A stretch of DNA of 64,000 bases from RGIG3528 sp964653855 (GCA_964653855.1 CAZZFV010000003.1:1-64000), one strand, 5' to 3'; positions 33,418 to 43,483 are shown, numbered from the stretch's first letter. Numbers and translations are program-made. Notes: generated by a model not told the origin, from the sequence alone.

Positions 33418-34832
33418 TAAATCTCCTTTAAAAATGCGAGATAAGCCTGCTTTGTTTCGTATACGTCCGACTTGCTTACGATTTCCCAAGGTGCATGCAT
33501 GCAAAGTACGGCAACGCCCGCATCGATTACCTGCATGTTGTATTTTGCCATGATATATGCGATCGTTCCGCCGCCGCCTGCATCAACCTTACCGAGTTCG
33601 GCAGTCTGGAATGCGACATTATGCTTGTCCATTGCGTTTCTGATCTCGGCGATATATTCGGCATTTGCGTCGTTTGAACCGGATTTTCCGCGTGCGCCCG
33701 TGTACTTGTTGTAAACGATTCCTTTTCCGAAAAATGCGGCGTTCTTCTTGTCAAAAACGTCCGGATAATTGGGATCGTATGCTGCGGAAACGTCGGAAGA
33801 GAGCATGTGCGAGTTTGCGAGTGTGCGGCGAAGTGTAAGCTCCGAATAATTTCCGAGGAGATTGATTATTTCGGCAACGGCATTCTCAAAGAATACGCTT
33901 TCCATACCGGTTGCGCCTACGCTTCCGATTTCTTCTTTATCCACAAGCAGGCAAGCTGCGGTGCGGTCGACGGACTCGGTGTCAAGCATTGCGGCAAGTG
34001 ATGTATAAGCGCAAACTCTGTCATCATGACCGTAGCCCGCTATCATGCTTCTGTCAAAACCTAAGTCACGTGCGCGTCCTGCCGGAACAACCTCGATTTC
34101 GGCCGAAAGGAAATCGTCTTCCTCTATTTTGTATTGCTCTTTCAAAATCTTTAAAATGTTTTCCTTAACGGCGTCCTTTTCGGTGTCCTTTAAGGGCTCG
34201 CTTCCGATAAGAACGTTGAGCGCTTCGCCATCGATAACCTTTGCGCCGTTTTTCTCAAGCTGCGCGCTTGAAAGGTGGATCAGGAGATCAGATACCTCAA
34301 ATACGGGATCGTCGTCCTTTTCACCGACATTTACAACAACGCGTGTGCCGTCCTTCTTTGCAACAACGCCGTGAAGCGCAAGGGGAATCGTTACCCATTG
34401 ATACTTCTTAATTCCGCCGTAATAGTGCGTGTCAAAAAGGGTCTGCTCGGTGTCTTCATAGAGCGGAACCTGCTTTAAGTCGAGTCTCGGGGAATCGATA
34501 TGGGCGCCCAAAATCTTCATACCCTTTTCGATGGGCTCGGAGCCTATGATAAAGAGTGCGAGAGCCTTGCCCATGTTGTTGAAATATACCTTGTCGCCGG
34601 CCTTTAATTTTTTTCCGGATTTGATACAGTCGTTTAAATCCCTGTAACCTGCCTTCTTTGCAAGTTCGATTGCGGAAATCACGCATTCGCGCTCCGTCTT
34701 GTTTTCGGAAATGAAACGCTTATATTCTTCCGCAAAATCAAAAACGGCTTTTTTGGTCTTTTCGTCATACTTAAGCCATGCGTTTTCGTGTTTCTTTGCG
34801 TTTTCGTCTTTTTTGGTTTCTTTCTTTGCCAT
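33417..34832 (-). CDS. M18-family aminopeptidase
   Basis: A 471-residue zinc aminopeptidase of the M18 (aspartyl aminopeptidase/ApeB) family. Visible metal and catalytic segments are LGAHIDSPRLD (near 98), VDKEEIGSVGATGM (Glu-Glu pair, near 300), SSDVSAAYDPNYPD and the GYGHDDRVCAYTSL stretch. It is cytosolic and probably trims N-terminal acidic or neutral residues from peptides. It heads the operon with dut and the DMT gene. A long Lys/Glu-rich N-terminal run (KKETKKDENAKKHENA) precedes the domain and is unusual but small. An 8-bp hairpin (34866-34891) lies between this gene and the TetM-like gene upstream. Confidence 0.92.
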   Translation of the reverse strand: MAKKETKKDENAKKHENAWLKYDEKTKKAVFDFAEEYKRFISENKTERECVISAIELAKKAGYRDLNDCIKSGKKLKAGDKVYFNNMGKALALFIIGSEPIEKGMKILGAHIDSPRLDLKQVPLYEDTEQTLFDTHYYGGIKKYQWVTIPLALHGVVAKKDGTRVVVNVGEKDDDPVFEVSDLLIHLSSAQLEKNGAKVIDGEALNVLIGSEPLKDTEKDAVKENILKILKEQYKIEEDDFLSAEIEVVPAGRARDLGFDRSMIAGYGHDDRVCAYTSLAAMLDTESVDRTAACLLVDKEEIGSVGATGMESVFFENAVAEIINLLGNYSELTLRRTLANSHMLSSDVSAAYDPNYPDVFDKKNAAFFGKGIVYNKYTGARGKSGSNDANAEYIAEIRNAMDKHNVAFQTAELGKVDAGGGGTIAYIMAKYNMQVIDAGVAVLCMHAPWEIVSKSDVYETKQAYLAFLKEI

Positions 34833-34918
34833 AATAAAAACTTCCTTTCAGTGTAAATTTTGGGATTGCAAAATGTTTGTTCGTTTTGCAATACATTTTC
34901 AGGTGAATTTTATATCTT

Positions 34919-37612
34919 TTATTCCCGTTCTTCAAGCCTAAGTTTATTAAGATTTTCCGCCACATCTTTTGAAACCGAGTCAAGGATACTGCTTTGAGAC
35001 CGGTTGTTTTTTAAATCGATAAGCCTTGAAATCTCGGAATTTGTGTTTTTTAAGTCGTCATACAGCTCTCTTGCGCTCATTCGCCTTGCGCCCGCACCCC
35101 AAATTATTATTTGTTCCGTTTGGTCGGATGTGGCAACCGTCACATGATGATTTTTTGTGAGCGATTTTGTTGTGCGTTCAATGTATCTGTCGGCGGTTTC
35201 GGCTTCACGCGTGTAAACTATCGATATGTTTTTGTAGATTTCCGTTTTTTCTGTACCGCCCGTAACCTTGTAGGCGTCAAAAACAAGAATAAGATTTATG
35301 TGTTTATATCCCGCATAATTGCAAAGCATGTCGGAAAGAGCATCACGCGCCGATGCGAGCGATGTCTTTGAGAGTTCGTTTAAGGGATCGATCCCGAAAA
35401 TAATATTGTATCCGTCGACAAGCAAAAATTCGGTAATTTCGGGCGCGTCTTTTATTTCGACTTTTTGTGTGTCGGACGGCGTGTAAAACAATTCGGATTT
35501 TGTTTTTTTTCTCTTTTCTTCGTTAATGTTGCTTTTAAACGTGCGGTTAAATATTGTACTTAAATCCTTGTCGAGTGCGGCTGCCGCGGAATACGAAAAT
35601 TTGCCGGAGGAGGGGGATGCGGCAGAGTCCGGGGACAGCATATTACCTTGATTTTCGGTATTACAGGATGCACTGCCCTTCTTTAAATACGGCTCCAAAT
35701 GCATATAATTTGTGACTTCGTTCCAAGGAACGGTAAATCCCGCACCGTGCGCGCAAAATACGGAGTCGGGAGTGTTTCGTAAGTCGGATTCGGGATTATA
35801 ATTAAATTTTGATATTACTTCGTCAGCATTATGGCACACGTCATAACCGCCCGAAGACACGAGAAGCTTACCGAGTCCTTTTGTGTAAGCGGATACGGTA
35901 AGGGCATAGCCGTGCATCGCGGAAACCGGGCAGCGGCCGTAAATGGTGCATGTGTCGCCGTTAATTTCCTGCGTTCGTATTTTTCCGCACATTTTTTCTA
36001 TGTCGGTTACGGCACGTCCGATTTCCGAAAGCGGCACAATGAGCGCAAAATCGTATACGGGCTCAAGGAGAACGGAAGTGTTGTACATGAGTCCGTGACG
36101 AATGGCGCGGGTACAGCTTTGTCTAAAATCACCGCCGACCGTGTGCTTTTCGTGAGCGCGGCCGTTTACAAGCGTTATTTTTACGTCGGTAAGAAGCGAC
36201 CCCGTAAGCACTCCGCGATGTTTTTTTTCGAGAACATGCGTTTTTATGAGGTGTTGATAGTTGCGAGGCAAAATGTCTTCGGAAAGTGACGACTCGAATA
36301 TAATTCCGGAACCCCGTTCGCCGGGCTCAATCAATAAATGCACTTCCGCATAATGGCGTAAGGGCTCAAAGTGTCCCACACCTTCCGAAATTCCGGAAAC
36401 CGTTTCCTTATAAATGATTGTTCCCGCGCCGAATTCGACGTCTAAGTTAAGGCGCGTCTTTATTAGATATTTTAAGATCTCGATTTGAATTTCGCCCATT
36501 ATCTGGACTTCGATTTCCTGTGTTTCCTCAATGTATGAAATCGAGAGCTCGGGGAGTTCTTCCGAAATATCTTTAAGCCGCATAAATATGTGGTGAGTGT
36601 CGGATAAAGCGGGCAAAATAAGCTTATATGACATAACGGGAGAAAGGAGAGTTTCTGCGGTGCGCGAATTTTCTCCTATCGTTTGCATGGAAAAAGTGTC
36701 AGTGAGTCCCACAAGCACGCATACGTCGCCCGCGTAGGCGGTTTCTCTTGATTCGTATTTTGTGCCCGAATAAAAACGGATATCCGTTATTTTTTCGGAA
36801 CCGAGTACCGTGCGCACCGAAATTTTACCGGACGTAATCTTAATGTGTGTGAGACGTGCGTTAAAGGAATCTCTTGATATTTTGTAAACCTTCGCGGAAA
36901 AAGGATCGTTTTCGTTATAGCACGTGCCAAACGTGTAATTGTCAAGTACATTAAGAAGCCGATCGACTCCCGTGAGCTTAAGAGCGGATCCGAACGTCAC
37001 CGGGAAAATGAGGCGATTTTTTATTGCTTTTTTTATGTCGTCACATGAAAGCGCGCCAGTTTCAAGGTAAGTATTCATGAGATTTTCGTCGCATGTTGCG
37101 ATATTTTCGTCGGAAATTTCCGTAAAATCAACCGTGCGGTGACTTAAATTCCGGGAAAGCTCATTCAAAATTTCGTCGTTTGATTTTGTGCTTATATCCG
37201 TTTTGTTTACAAAAATAAAAGTCGGAATATTGTATTTTGAAAGAAGTTCCCAAAGTGTTAAGGTATGACTTTGCACCAAATCCGTCGCGCTTATCACGAG
37301 AACGGCATAATCGAGCGCAAAAAGGGAACGCTCCGCTTCAATCGCAAAATCGGTATGACCGGGAGTGTCGATGAGAGTTATGTCCGTGTTGGGAAGCGAA
37401 AAGAAGGCTTCCTTCGAAAAAATCGTGATTCCGCGTTTTCTTTCAAGCTCAAAGGTGTCAAGGAAAGTGTCCCTGTGATCGACACGGCCGAGCGACTTGA
37501 TTTTTTTGCACAAAAACATAAACGCTTCCGCAAGGGTTGTTTTTCCTGCGTCAACGTGAGCGAGAATTCCGAGTGTGATTTTGTTTTTTTCTTCGTTATT
37601 TTCTGTGTGCAT
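34919..37612 (-). CDS. TetM-like ribosomal GTPase fused to a YacP/Rae1-like NYN nuclease domain
   Basis: An 897-residue fusion. Residues about 1-650 are an EF-G/TetM-type GTPase: P-loop GILAHVDAGKTT, switch box RGITIF, DTPGHTDF and NKTD, then domains II-V with EPVYDFALIVPL and a TetM-like end (FCAHGAGFTVPWNEVTNYMH). A low-complexity linker (about 660-725) follows. The last 170 residues are an NYN domain: LLVDGYNIIFG near 731, LILVFDAYKV and TVATSDQTEQ, the acidic active-site set of YacP. Bacillus Rae1 (YacP) is a ribosome-dependent endonuclease acting at the A site, and TetM-family GTPases act at the same place, so a joint ribosome-surveillance role is plausible. Tetracycline resistance cannot be claimed. 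It lies upstream of the aminopeptidase operon. Confidence 0.85.
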   Translation of the reverse strand: MHTENNEEKNKITLGILAHVDAGKTTLAEAFMFLCKKIKSLGRVDHRDTFLDTFELERKRGITIFSKEAFFSLPNTDITLIDTPGHTDFAIEAERSLFALDYAVLVISATDLVQSHTLTLWELLSKYNIPTFIFVNKTDISTKSNDEILNELSRNLSHRTVDFTEISDENIATCDENLMNTYLETGALSCDDIKKAIKNRLIFPVTFGSALKLTGVDRLLNVLDNYTFGTCYNENDPFSAKVYKISRDSFNARLTHIKITSGKISVRTVLGSEKITDIRFYSGTKYESRETAYAGDVCVLVGLTDTFSMQTIGENSRTAETLLSPVMSYKLILPALSDTHHIFMRLKDISEELPELSISYIEETQEIEVQIMGEIQIEILKYLIKTRLNLDVEFGAGTIIYKETVSGISEGVGHFEPLRHYAEVHLLIEPGERGSGIIFESSLSEDILPRNYQHLIKTHVLEKKHRGVLTGSLLTDVKITLVNGRAHEKHTVGGDFRQSCTRAIRHGLMYNTSVLLEPVYDFALIVPLSEIGRAVTDIEKMCGKIRTQEINGDTCTIYGRCPVSAMHGYALTVSAYTKGLGKLLVSSGGYDVCHNADEVISKFNYNPESDLRNTPDSVFCAHGAGFTVPWNEVTNYMHLEPYLKKGSASCNTENQGNMLSPDSAASPSSGKFSYSAAAALDKDLSTIFNRTFKSNINEEKRKKTKSELFYTPSDTQKVEIKDAPEITEFLLVDGYNIIFGIDPLNELSKTSLASARDALSDMLCNYAGYKHINLILVFDAYKVTGGTEKTEIYKNISIVYTREAETADRYIERTTKSLTKNHHVTVATSDQTEQIIIWGAGARRMSARELYDDLKNTNSEISRLIDLKNNRSQSSILDSVSKDVAENLNKLRLEERE

Positions 37613-37748
37613 TATTTCGGTATATCATGTATAATTGTGACGAGTTATTTGTGCTTGTGTGATTTGAAAAATTTTTTGTAAGCAATCTTATAGGCATTGA
37701 TTTTATCATATCCGAGAAAAATTTTAAATAAGAAAGGCGGTAACTTAA

Positions 37749-39902
37749 ATGAAATCAGGATCTGAAAATGCTGACATCTTAAATAACAACATTATACGAA
37801 TTTACAAAAAAAAGAACGATACTTCACTTTTTGAGCTTAACAATATAACAAAAGACGGGGAAAGTAAAATTATACCGGAGATAAGTTTTGATTTGGACGG
37901 CACCCTGACCGTAAAAAGAAACGGCAAAACGGTATTTAAAGAGTTTTACGGCCCCGAAACACGTCTTAAAAGCCGCAACACCGAGTTTTCGATTGCGATA
38001 AAGGAAGGGCATAACGCCACAGAGTCCGAAATAAATTATAAAGTTCAGATAAATATCGCGCTTTTTGACCTAAATGACAAAATTTACGGGCTCGGAGACA
38101 AGGCGGCGGCACTCAATCGCCGCGGATACACTTATACTTCGTGGAATTCGGACGAACCCACCCAGCACAACGAAACATACAGGTCGCTTTACAAGTCGAT
38201 TAACTTTTTCATGGTAAATCATTCCGATAATTTGTGGTACGGGATTTTTTATCCGTCAAGCTACCGCACGGATTTTGATTTCGGAAAATACAGCGATAAA
38301 TTTATGTATATAGGTTCAAAAAAGGGCGAGTACGACTATTTTTTGATTTTGGGGGATAACCCGCGCGAAATCATAAGCACATATTATTCACTTATCGGAA
38401 AAGCGGTATTTATGCCTTTTAAATTTCTCGGAAATCATCAATCGAGGTGGTCTTATTCGGAAGAGGATGCGAGAGCGCTTGTTAAACACCACACGGATGA
38501 CGGATTGCCGCTTGATTATATTCACTTTGATATCGATTATATGAAGGGATACAGAGTTTATACGGTAGATCGGGAGTTTATAAGTGATTTTGCGGGGCTT
38601 ATACGTGAATTTAAGCGCGCGGGCGTCGATACGATCACGATAATCGATCCCGGAGTAAAAGAGGACAAGGGATACGAAATTTACGACGATTTAATCAAAA
38701 CAGACGGCGTTGCGACAAAGGACAACAAGCCTTACATCAACGAAGTGTGGGCGGGGGATTCGGTTTTTCCGAATTATTTTAAAGAGAGCGTGAGAAAATA
38801 TTTTACGTTAAAAACGTCGGAATTTATCGATAAATACGGTGTTTCCGGCATTTGGACGGATATGAACGAGCCGGCTTCGTTTAAGGGGCCTTTGCCCGAT
38901 GATGTTGAGTTTTTGGGTGACGACGGAAAAACGCATTATCACGACGAAGTGCACAATCTTTATGCGGAATATATGGTGAAAGCGGTATCCGATGCATTTA
39001 AGAAAAAGAACTTACGTCCGACGGTGATTACGAGAGCCGCTTTTGCGACGACAACAAGATACACGGCATCGTGGAACGGTGACAATCAATCTTTATGGGA
39101 TCATCTTCGCACGTCGCTTCCGCAAATCATGACAATGAATATGAGCGGATTCTTTATGAACGGCGTCGATGTGGGCGGATTCGGAAACGACACAAACAGG
39201 GAACTCCTCCTCAGGTGGGTTGCGGCGGATTTGTTCATGCCATACTTCAGAAATCACTCGGGGCTTAATTCTAAGCAGCAGGAGCCTTATGCCTTTGATG
39301 ACGCGGCATACGAAATTTATAAGGATTTCCTTAAAATCAGATATCGTTTTGTTCCTTACATGTATACGCTTTACAGAAATGCGGTTGAATCGGGAACACC
39401 CATGTTTGCACCGCTTCTTTATTGGTATCCGGATGACGAAAACGTGAAGGAAATAAACGACGAAGTGATGGTGGGGCAGAATGTTTTACACGCTCCGATC
39501 GTAAACCAGGGAGAAAAGCGGCGAGTGGTGTATTTACCCGAAGGCAATTGGGTGCTTTACGGTACGGATAAGATTTTCCCGGGAAAACAAAGTTATATTA
39601 TAGAAGAAGATCTTCATACAACCGCGATTTTCATAAAAGAAGGATCGATAATCCCGATGCTTGAGAATAAGACGTCGCTTGACACGGCGGAAATCGATGA
39701 AATCTCCGTTTATGTCGCAAAGTTAAAAGATGAGACAAAAGGAAATTATATTCCGTTTGATTTTTATTGGGATGACGGAAAAACACTCGATGCCGAAAAA
39801 GGCATTTACGACAATTACCGGATTTCTTATGAAAACGGGGAACTTAAAGTAAACAAAACATATGACGGATATAAGAGCAATCTTAAATTCCGATTGATTT
39901 AA
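37749..39902 (+). CDS. GH31 family alpha-glucosidase
   Basis: A 717-residue glycoside hydrolase of family 31. The N-terminal beta-sandwich ends near residue 190 (DKIYGLGDKAAALNRRG, DFDFGKYSD). The catalytic barrel includes LDYIHFDIDYMKGYRVY and the nucleophile signature GIWTDMNEPASF near 375, with the acid/base region TASWNGDNQSLWDHL near 440 and PYFRNHSGLNSKQQEPY. There is no signal peptide, so it should act inside the cell on maltodextrins or related alpha-glucosides. AGAAAGGCGG precedes the ATG. It is a single-gene unit closed by a strong terminator. No sugar transporter or regulator is beside it. Confidence 0.93.
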   Translation: MKSGSENADILNNNIIRIYKKKNDTSLFELNNITKDGESKIIPEISFDLDGTLTVKRNGKTVFKEFYGPETRLKSRNTEFSIAIKEGHNATESEINYKVQINIALFDLNDKIYGLGDKAAALNRRGYTYTSWNSDEPTQHNETYRSLYKSINFFMVNHSDNLWYGIFYPSSYRTDFDFGKYSDKFMYIGSKKGEYDYFLILGDNPREIISTYYSLIGKAVFMPFKFLGNHQSRWSYSEEDARALVKHHTDDGLPLDYIHFDIDYMKGYRVYTVDREFISDFAGLIREFKRAGVDTITIIDPGVKEDKGYEIYDDLIKTDGVATKDNKPYINEVWAGDSVFPNYFKESVRKYFTLKTSEFIDKYGVSGIWTDMNEPASFKGPLPDDVEFLGDDGKTHYHDEVHNLYAEYMVKAVSDAFKKKNLRPTVITRAAFATTTRYTASWNGDNQSLWDHLRTSLPQIMTMNMSGFFMNGVDVGGFGNDTNRELLLRWVAADLFMPYFRNHSGLNSKQQEPYAFDDAAYEIYKDFLKIRYRFVPYMYTLYRNAVESGTPMFAPLLYWYPDDENVKEINDEVMVGQNVLHAPIVNQGEKRRVVYLPEGNWVLYGTDKIFPGKQSYIIEEDLHTTAIFIKEGSIIPMLENKTSLDTAEIDEISVYVAKLKDETKGNYIPFDFYWDDGKTLDAEKGIYDNYRISYENGELKVNKTYDGYKSNLKFRLI

Positions 39903-39914
39903 AAAATGCCATAA

Positions 39915-39952
39915 AAAAGACTTAAAGGTCTGACCTTTAAGTCTTTTGTTTT
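39915..39952 (+). terminator. Terminator after the GH31 gene
   Basis: A 14-bp stem (39915-39928 with 39934-39947), 5-nt loop, then TTTTGTTTT. Confidence 0.9.
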
Positions 39953-40000
39953 ATTCATGACGATAAAATGCTTACATAGTTGGCATTATTATGAAACATA

Positions 40001-40033
40001 CATTATAAAGGTTACGAAGCGTACTTTATAATG
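40001..40033 (-). terminator. Weak hairpin after the lipid kinase gene
   Basis: CATTATAAAG (40001-40010) pairs perfectly with CTTTATAATG (40024-40033). On the minus strand it follows the kinase stop closely, but only scattered T residues come after it. Confidence 0.4.
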
Positions 40034-40040
40034 TTTATGT

Positions 40041-40976
40041 TTAATACACAAGCTTTATCTGCCCGATGATTTTCGCGTCAAATTCCTTGTAAAGCCCCGG
40101 CGTTTCTCCGTCATAGTGAACCATTTTGGGAATCGAAGACGAAATATGTATCTTTTTGCCGTTTATGAGCGAAACACCGCGGTGACCGAGATGCTTTGCG
40201 CTTTTTAATTTGGGAACGAGCATGAGCGCTTCAAAACGTGACAATCCGTATATTACGATACAGTTAAGTACACCGTCCGTATCCACGGCATCGGGCGCCA
40301 TCGGCACACCGCCGCCCTCGAAGGGCTCGTTCATGACTGCCGCAAAATAAACATGCGGATAAAGAAGGATCTTGTCGTCTATCGTGATTTCCATGTCGGC
40401 AAGCCCTGTTGTGAAAAGATCCTTTACTCCGTAGTAGGTGTAAATTTGGCTTTTTAAAATTTTTTTGAGGCGCGGGCTGTGATTTGAGCTGTAGCATATG
40501 TCTGCATCATAGCCGAATCCCGCACTTACGAGAAAATTGTGTGTTCCGTCGGGGATAGGGGCGCCCGAGGGACCCGTACCGCACGTATATGTGACATTTC
40601 CTATGTCCGTCATCGATTCGTGAGCACGGGAAAGTATGCCGTTAAGTGCTGCACCGACATCCGTCGGAAGTGATTTGTCACGCGTAAAATCGTTTCCTGA
40701 GCCGTTTCTGATTAATGAAAGTTCCGTTTCCGAAATATGAGTGATGCCGTCAACCACTTGGTCGAGAGTTCCGTCACCGCCGATAACGATGAGCTTTATC
40801 GGGCGTTCCGCGGTTGACGAATAAATTTGCTCGTATATATCCGTGATCGGTTTTTCTTTTTCCGTAAAATATGCCGTGTAAGGAATTTGTTTTTCGTCCA
40901 AAATTTTTTTGGCTTCTTCCCACACCGCGCTTCCGGTATTTGAACCGGATGCCGGATTTATGAAAACGTAATACAT
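40041..40976 (-). CDS. Diacylglycerol-kinase-family lipid kinase
   Basis: The 311-residue protein has the DAGK catalytic domain: MYYVFINPASGSNTG at the start, VIGGDGTLDQVVDGI (GGDGT, near 70) and IRNGSGNDFTRD (SGNDF, near 100). It continues through the C-terminal sandwich typical of DgkB/YegS enzymes. It phosphorylates a lipid, commonly diacylglycerol, or related molecules. The ATG at 40976 is chosen because GGGAGAAA precedes it. The 117-nt leader contains two hairpins and follows a good promoter at 41100-41129. Not in an obvious operon. Confidence 0.9.
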   Translation of the reverse strand: MYYVFINPASGSNTGSAVWEEAKKILDEKQIPYTAYFTEKEKPITDIYEQIYSSTAERPIKLIVIGGDGTLDQVVDGITHISETELSLIRNGSGNDFTRDKSLPTDVGAALNGILSRAHESMTDIGNVTYTCGTGPSGAPIPDGTHNFLVSAGFGYDADICYSSNHSPRLKKILKSQIYTYYGVKDLFTTGLADMEITIDDKILLYPHVYFAAVMNEPFEGGGVPMAPDAVDTDGVLNCIVIYGLSRFEALMLVPKLKSAKHLGHRGVSLINGKKIHISSSIPKMVHYDGETPGLYKEFDAKIIGQIKLVY

Positions 40977-41099
40977 ATTTTCTCCCTGAAATGACATGTC
41001 CGTTTTCGGACACGGTCATGTATATATGTTAATTTTTCGATAAGACGGATTGAAACACAATCCGTTTTCATCTGTAATTTGTATCGTTTTGACCCTTGT
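40977..41099 (-). other. Leader of the lipid kinase gene with two hairpins
   Basis: On the minus strand the leader contains a 5-bp GTCCG/CGGAC hairpin with a TTTT loop (40998-41011). It also has an 8- to 11-bp stem (41042-41052 with 41058-41068). Neither is followed by a T-run, so they are structural rather than terminators. The wider gap 40977-41349 otherwise holds the two divergent promoters and, around 41153-41181, a GTTAACGGA/TCCGTTAA inverted repeat; no gene or known RNA is recognised. Confidence 0.45.
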
Positions 41100-41129
41100 A
41101 TCTTAACACAAATTTTAGAATTCGGTCAA
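41100..41129 (-). promoter_or_regulatory. Promoter of the lipid kinase gene
   Basis: Minus strand: -35 TTGACC (41124-41129), 18-nt spacer, -10 TAAGAT (41100-41105). Confidence 0.5.
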
Positions 41130-41254
41130 AAGACAGAATGTAAAAAAATTGTTAACGGATACGGGAAAAGTCCGTTAAACTGGAAAGCCTCGCGATACGT
41201 ATTCGCACGATTAACGGTTTTGATAAAAAAATCCGATATTTCCGCACAAATTCG

Positions 41255-41283
41255 TTGCGAAAAAATACGGCAAATGGTAAAAT
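41255..41283 (+). promoter_or_regulatory. Promoter of the EF-G-like gene
   Basis: -35 TTGCGA (41255-41260), 17-nt spacer, -10 TAAAAT (41278-41283). Confidence 0.55.
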
Positions 41284-41349
41284 ATTTTTGTATCGGACGT
41301 TTGGTAAAACCCAATTGACTGATAAATAGACTTGAAAGGGAGAAAACGT

Positions 41350-43449
41350 ATGGAAGTTTACAAAACGGAACAAATCAGAAACGTTGTACTTTTGGGGCAT
41401 GGGGGCTCCGGAAAAACAACACTTGCGGAGAGTTTGGCATTTCACACAAAGGCTGTTTCAAGGATGGGGAATGTGGCTTCGGGGACAACAATCAGCGATT
41501 ACGACAAGGAAGAAATTAAAAGGCATTTTTCGATCAGAGCGTCGGTTATTCCGATTGAATGGGAAGGCCTTAAGATAAATATTCTCGATGCGCCCGGCTA
41601 CTTCGATTTTGTGGGCCAGGCGGAAGAAGCGATGAGTGTCGCCGATGCGGCGGTTATCGTGGTTAACGGTAAGGCGGGCGTTGAAGTGGGCACAAAAAAG
41701 GCATGGGACATTTGCGAAAGAAGAAAGATTCCGTGCATATTCTTTGTCACAAACATGGACGATCCCAATGCGGATTACATTAAGATTGTATCCGATTTAA
41801 AAGAACTCTACGGAAAGAAGATAGCTCCTTTCCATCTTCCCACATACGAAAACGAAAAATTTACGGGATTTGTGAATGTTGTAAAGATGGGTGCAAGAAA
41901 GTTTAATCCCGACGGCACATATTCCGATACGGAAATTCCCGCGGGCGTAAAGGGCGATCTCGAAGAAGTCCGCAACATGATTCTTGAAGCGGTTGCGGAA
42001 TCCGACGAAGTACTTATGGAAAAATATTTTAACGGCGACGAATTCACACAGGAAGAAATTTCGGGAGCACTCAGGAAAAGCGTTATCGAGCACGAAATCA
42101 TTCCCGTTCAGATGGGATCGGGCACGCTCACATACGGATGCAACATGCTTTTGCAATCGTTCCAGAAGTATTTCCCGTCACCCGACAAGTCGGCGGTGTT
42201 TAAGAGGGGCGTGAACCGAAAGACCGGCGAAGAAGTATTTGCGGATAAGGATAACAATAAGCCCGTAAGCGCATACGTATTCAAGACGATCATGGATCCG
42301 TTTGTGGGTAAATATTCGCTTGTAAAAGTGTGCACGGGCGTTTTGAAGACGGGCGACACCGTATTTAACGTAACAAAGGACGTAGAAGAAAAGCTTCAAA
42401 AGCTTTATGTGATAAGAGGAAAAGAGCTTATTGAGGTGACGGAGCTGGCATCCGGCGATATCGGTGCGATAGGAAAGCTTTCCGCAACAAGAACGGGAGA
42501 CACGCTTTCGACACGTGACTGTCCGATAGAATATCACCCGACGACAATGTCAAAGCCTCAGGAATACATGAGATACAAGTCGAAGGTTAAAGGCGAAGAG
42601 GACAAGATTGCGCAGGGACTTCAAAAGCTCGCGATCGAAGATCTCACGTTAAAGATCGTAAACGACGAAGAAAACAGACAGATGCTCCTTTACGGAATCG
42701 GAATGCAGCATCTTGAAATAACCGCATCGATGCTTGCGGAAAAATATAAGGTTGAAATCGAGCTTTCAAAGCCCAAGTTTGCATACAGAGAGACGATCAC
42801 AAAGAAGGTTGAGCACATTCAGGGCAAGCACAAAAAGCAATCCGGCGGACACGGACAATACGGCGACGTTATCATGGATTTTGAGCCGCTTCCGGATCTC
42901 ACAAAGTCTTATGAATTTAACGAGCAGGTGTTCGGAGGCTCGGTTCCGAAGAACTTCTTCCCGGCTGTCGAAAAGGGAATTCAGGAAAGCGTCGTAAAGG
43001 GCCCTCTTGCCGCATATCCGGTTGTCGGTGTTAAGGCAACGCTTGTCGACGGTTCATATCACCCCGTAGACTCTTCGGAAATGGCATTTAAGACGGCATC
43101 GATGCTTGCGTTCCGTGACGGCTTTATGAAGGCAAAGCCTGTGTTACTCGAACCCATCGAGTCTTTAAAGGTCACTGTTCCCGATAAATTTACCGGTGAT
43201 ATAATGGGCGACTTAAACAAGCGCCGCGGACGTATCATGGGAATGAATCCGTCGGGTCACGGAAAACAGGTGATCGAGGCAGAAATTCCCGCATCCGAAC
43301 TTTACGGTTATTCGACGGATTTGCGTTCGATGACCGGCGGCATGGGAGACTATGTTCACGAATTTATACGTTATGAGCAGGCTCCGGCAGACGTTCAGCA
43401 AAAGGAAATCGAGAAGCGTGCGTCGAAGGTGGGACAGATAGAAGCGTAA
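41350..43449 (+). CDS. EF-G-like translational GTPase (EF-G2 type)
   Basis: The 699-residue protein has the five-domain layout of EF-G. Its P-loop is LGHGGSGKTTLAE instead of AHxDAGKTT, and the second GTPase box is LDAPGYFDFVG instead of DTPGHxDF, with TNMDD for NKxD. These are features of the EF-G2/FusA2 paralogue group rather than housekeeping EF-G. Domain IV (GQYGDVIMDFEPL; FGGSVPKNFFPAVEKGI) and V (GDIMGDLNKRRGRIMGM) are intact. It should bind ribosomes and GTP; whether it translocates, or acts in recycling or stress, is unknown for the group. The ATG at 41350 is chosen because GGGAGAAAA precedes it. Confidence 0.92.
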   Translation: MEVYKTEQIRNVVLLGHGGSGKTTLAESLAFHTKAVSRMGNVASGTTISDYDKEEIKRHFSIRASVIPIEWEGLKINILDAPGYFDFVGQAEEAMSVADAAVIVVNGKAGVEVGTKKAWDICERRKIPCIFFVTNMDDPNADYIKIVSDLKELYGKKIAPFHLPTYENEKFTGFVNVVKMGARKFNPDGTYSDTEIPAGVKGDLEEVRNMILEAVAESDEVLMEKYFNGDEFTQEEISGALRKSVIEHEIIPVQMGSGTLTYGCNMLLQSFQKYFPSPDKSAVFKRGVNRKTGEEVFADKDNNKPVSAYVFKTIMDPFVGKYSLVKVCTGVLKTGDTVFNVTKDVEEKLQKLYVIRGKELIEVTELASGDIGAIGKLSATRTGDTLSTRDCPIEYHPTTMSKPQEYMRYKSKVKGEEDKIAQGLQKLAIEDLTLKIVNDEENRQMLLYGIGMQHLEITASMLAEKYKVEIELSKPKFAYRETITKKVEHIQGKHKKQSGGHGQYGDVIMDFEPLPDLTKSYEFNEQVFGGSVPKNFFPAVEKGIQESVVKGPLAAYPVVGVKATLVDGSYHPVDSSEMAFKTASMLAFRDGFMKAKPVLLEPIESLKVTVPDKFTGDIMGDLNKRRGRIMGMNPSGHGKQVIEAEIPASELYGYSTDLRSMTGGMGDYVHEFIRYEQAPADVQQKEIEKRASKVGQIEA

Positions 43450-43483
43450 AAGAATTTCCGATAACTTATTGTAACGGTAATTC

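Noticed and set aside
34919..37612. Tetracycline resistance gene acquired by transfer
   Set aside because: The protein is only TetM-like, is fused to a nuclease, sits among housekeeping genes and shows no transposon signs. Resistance cannot be inferred.
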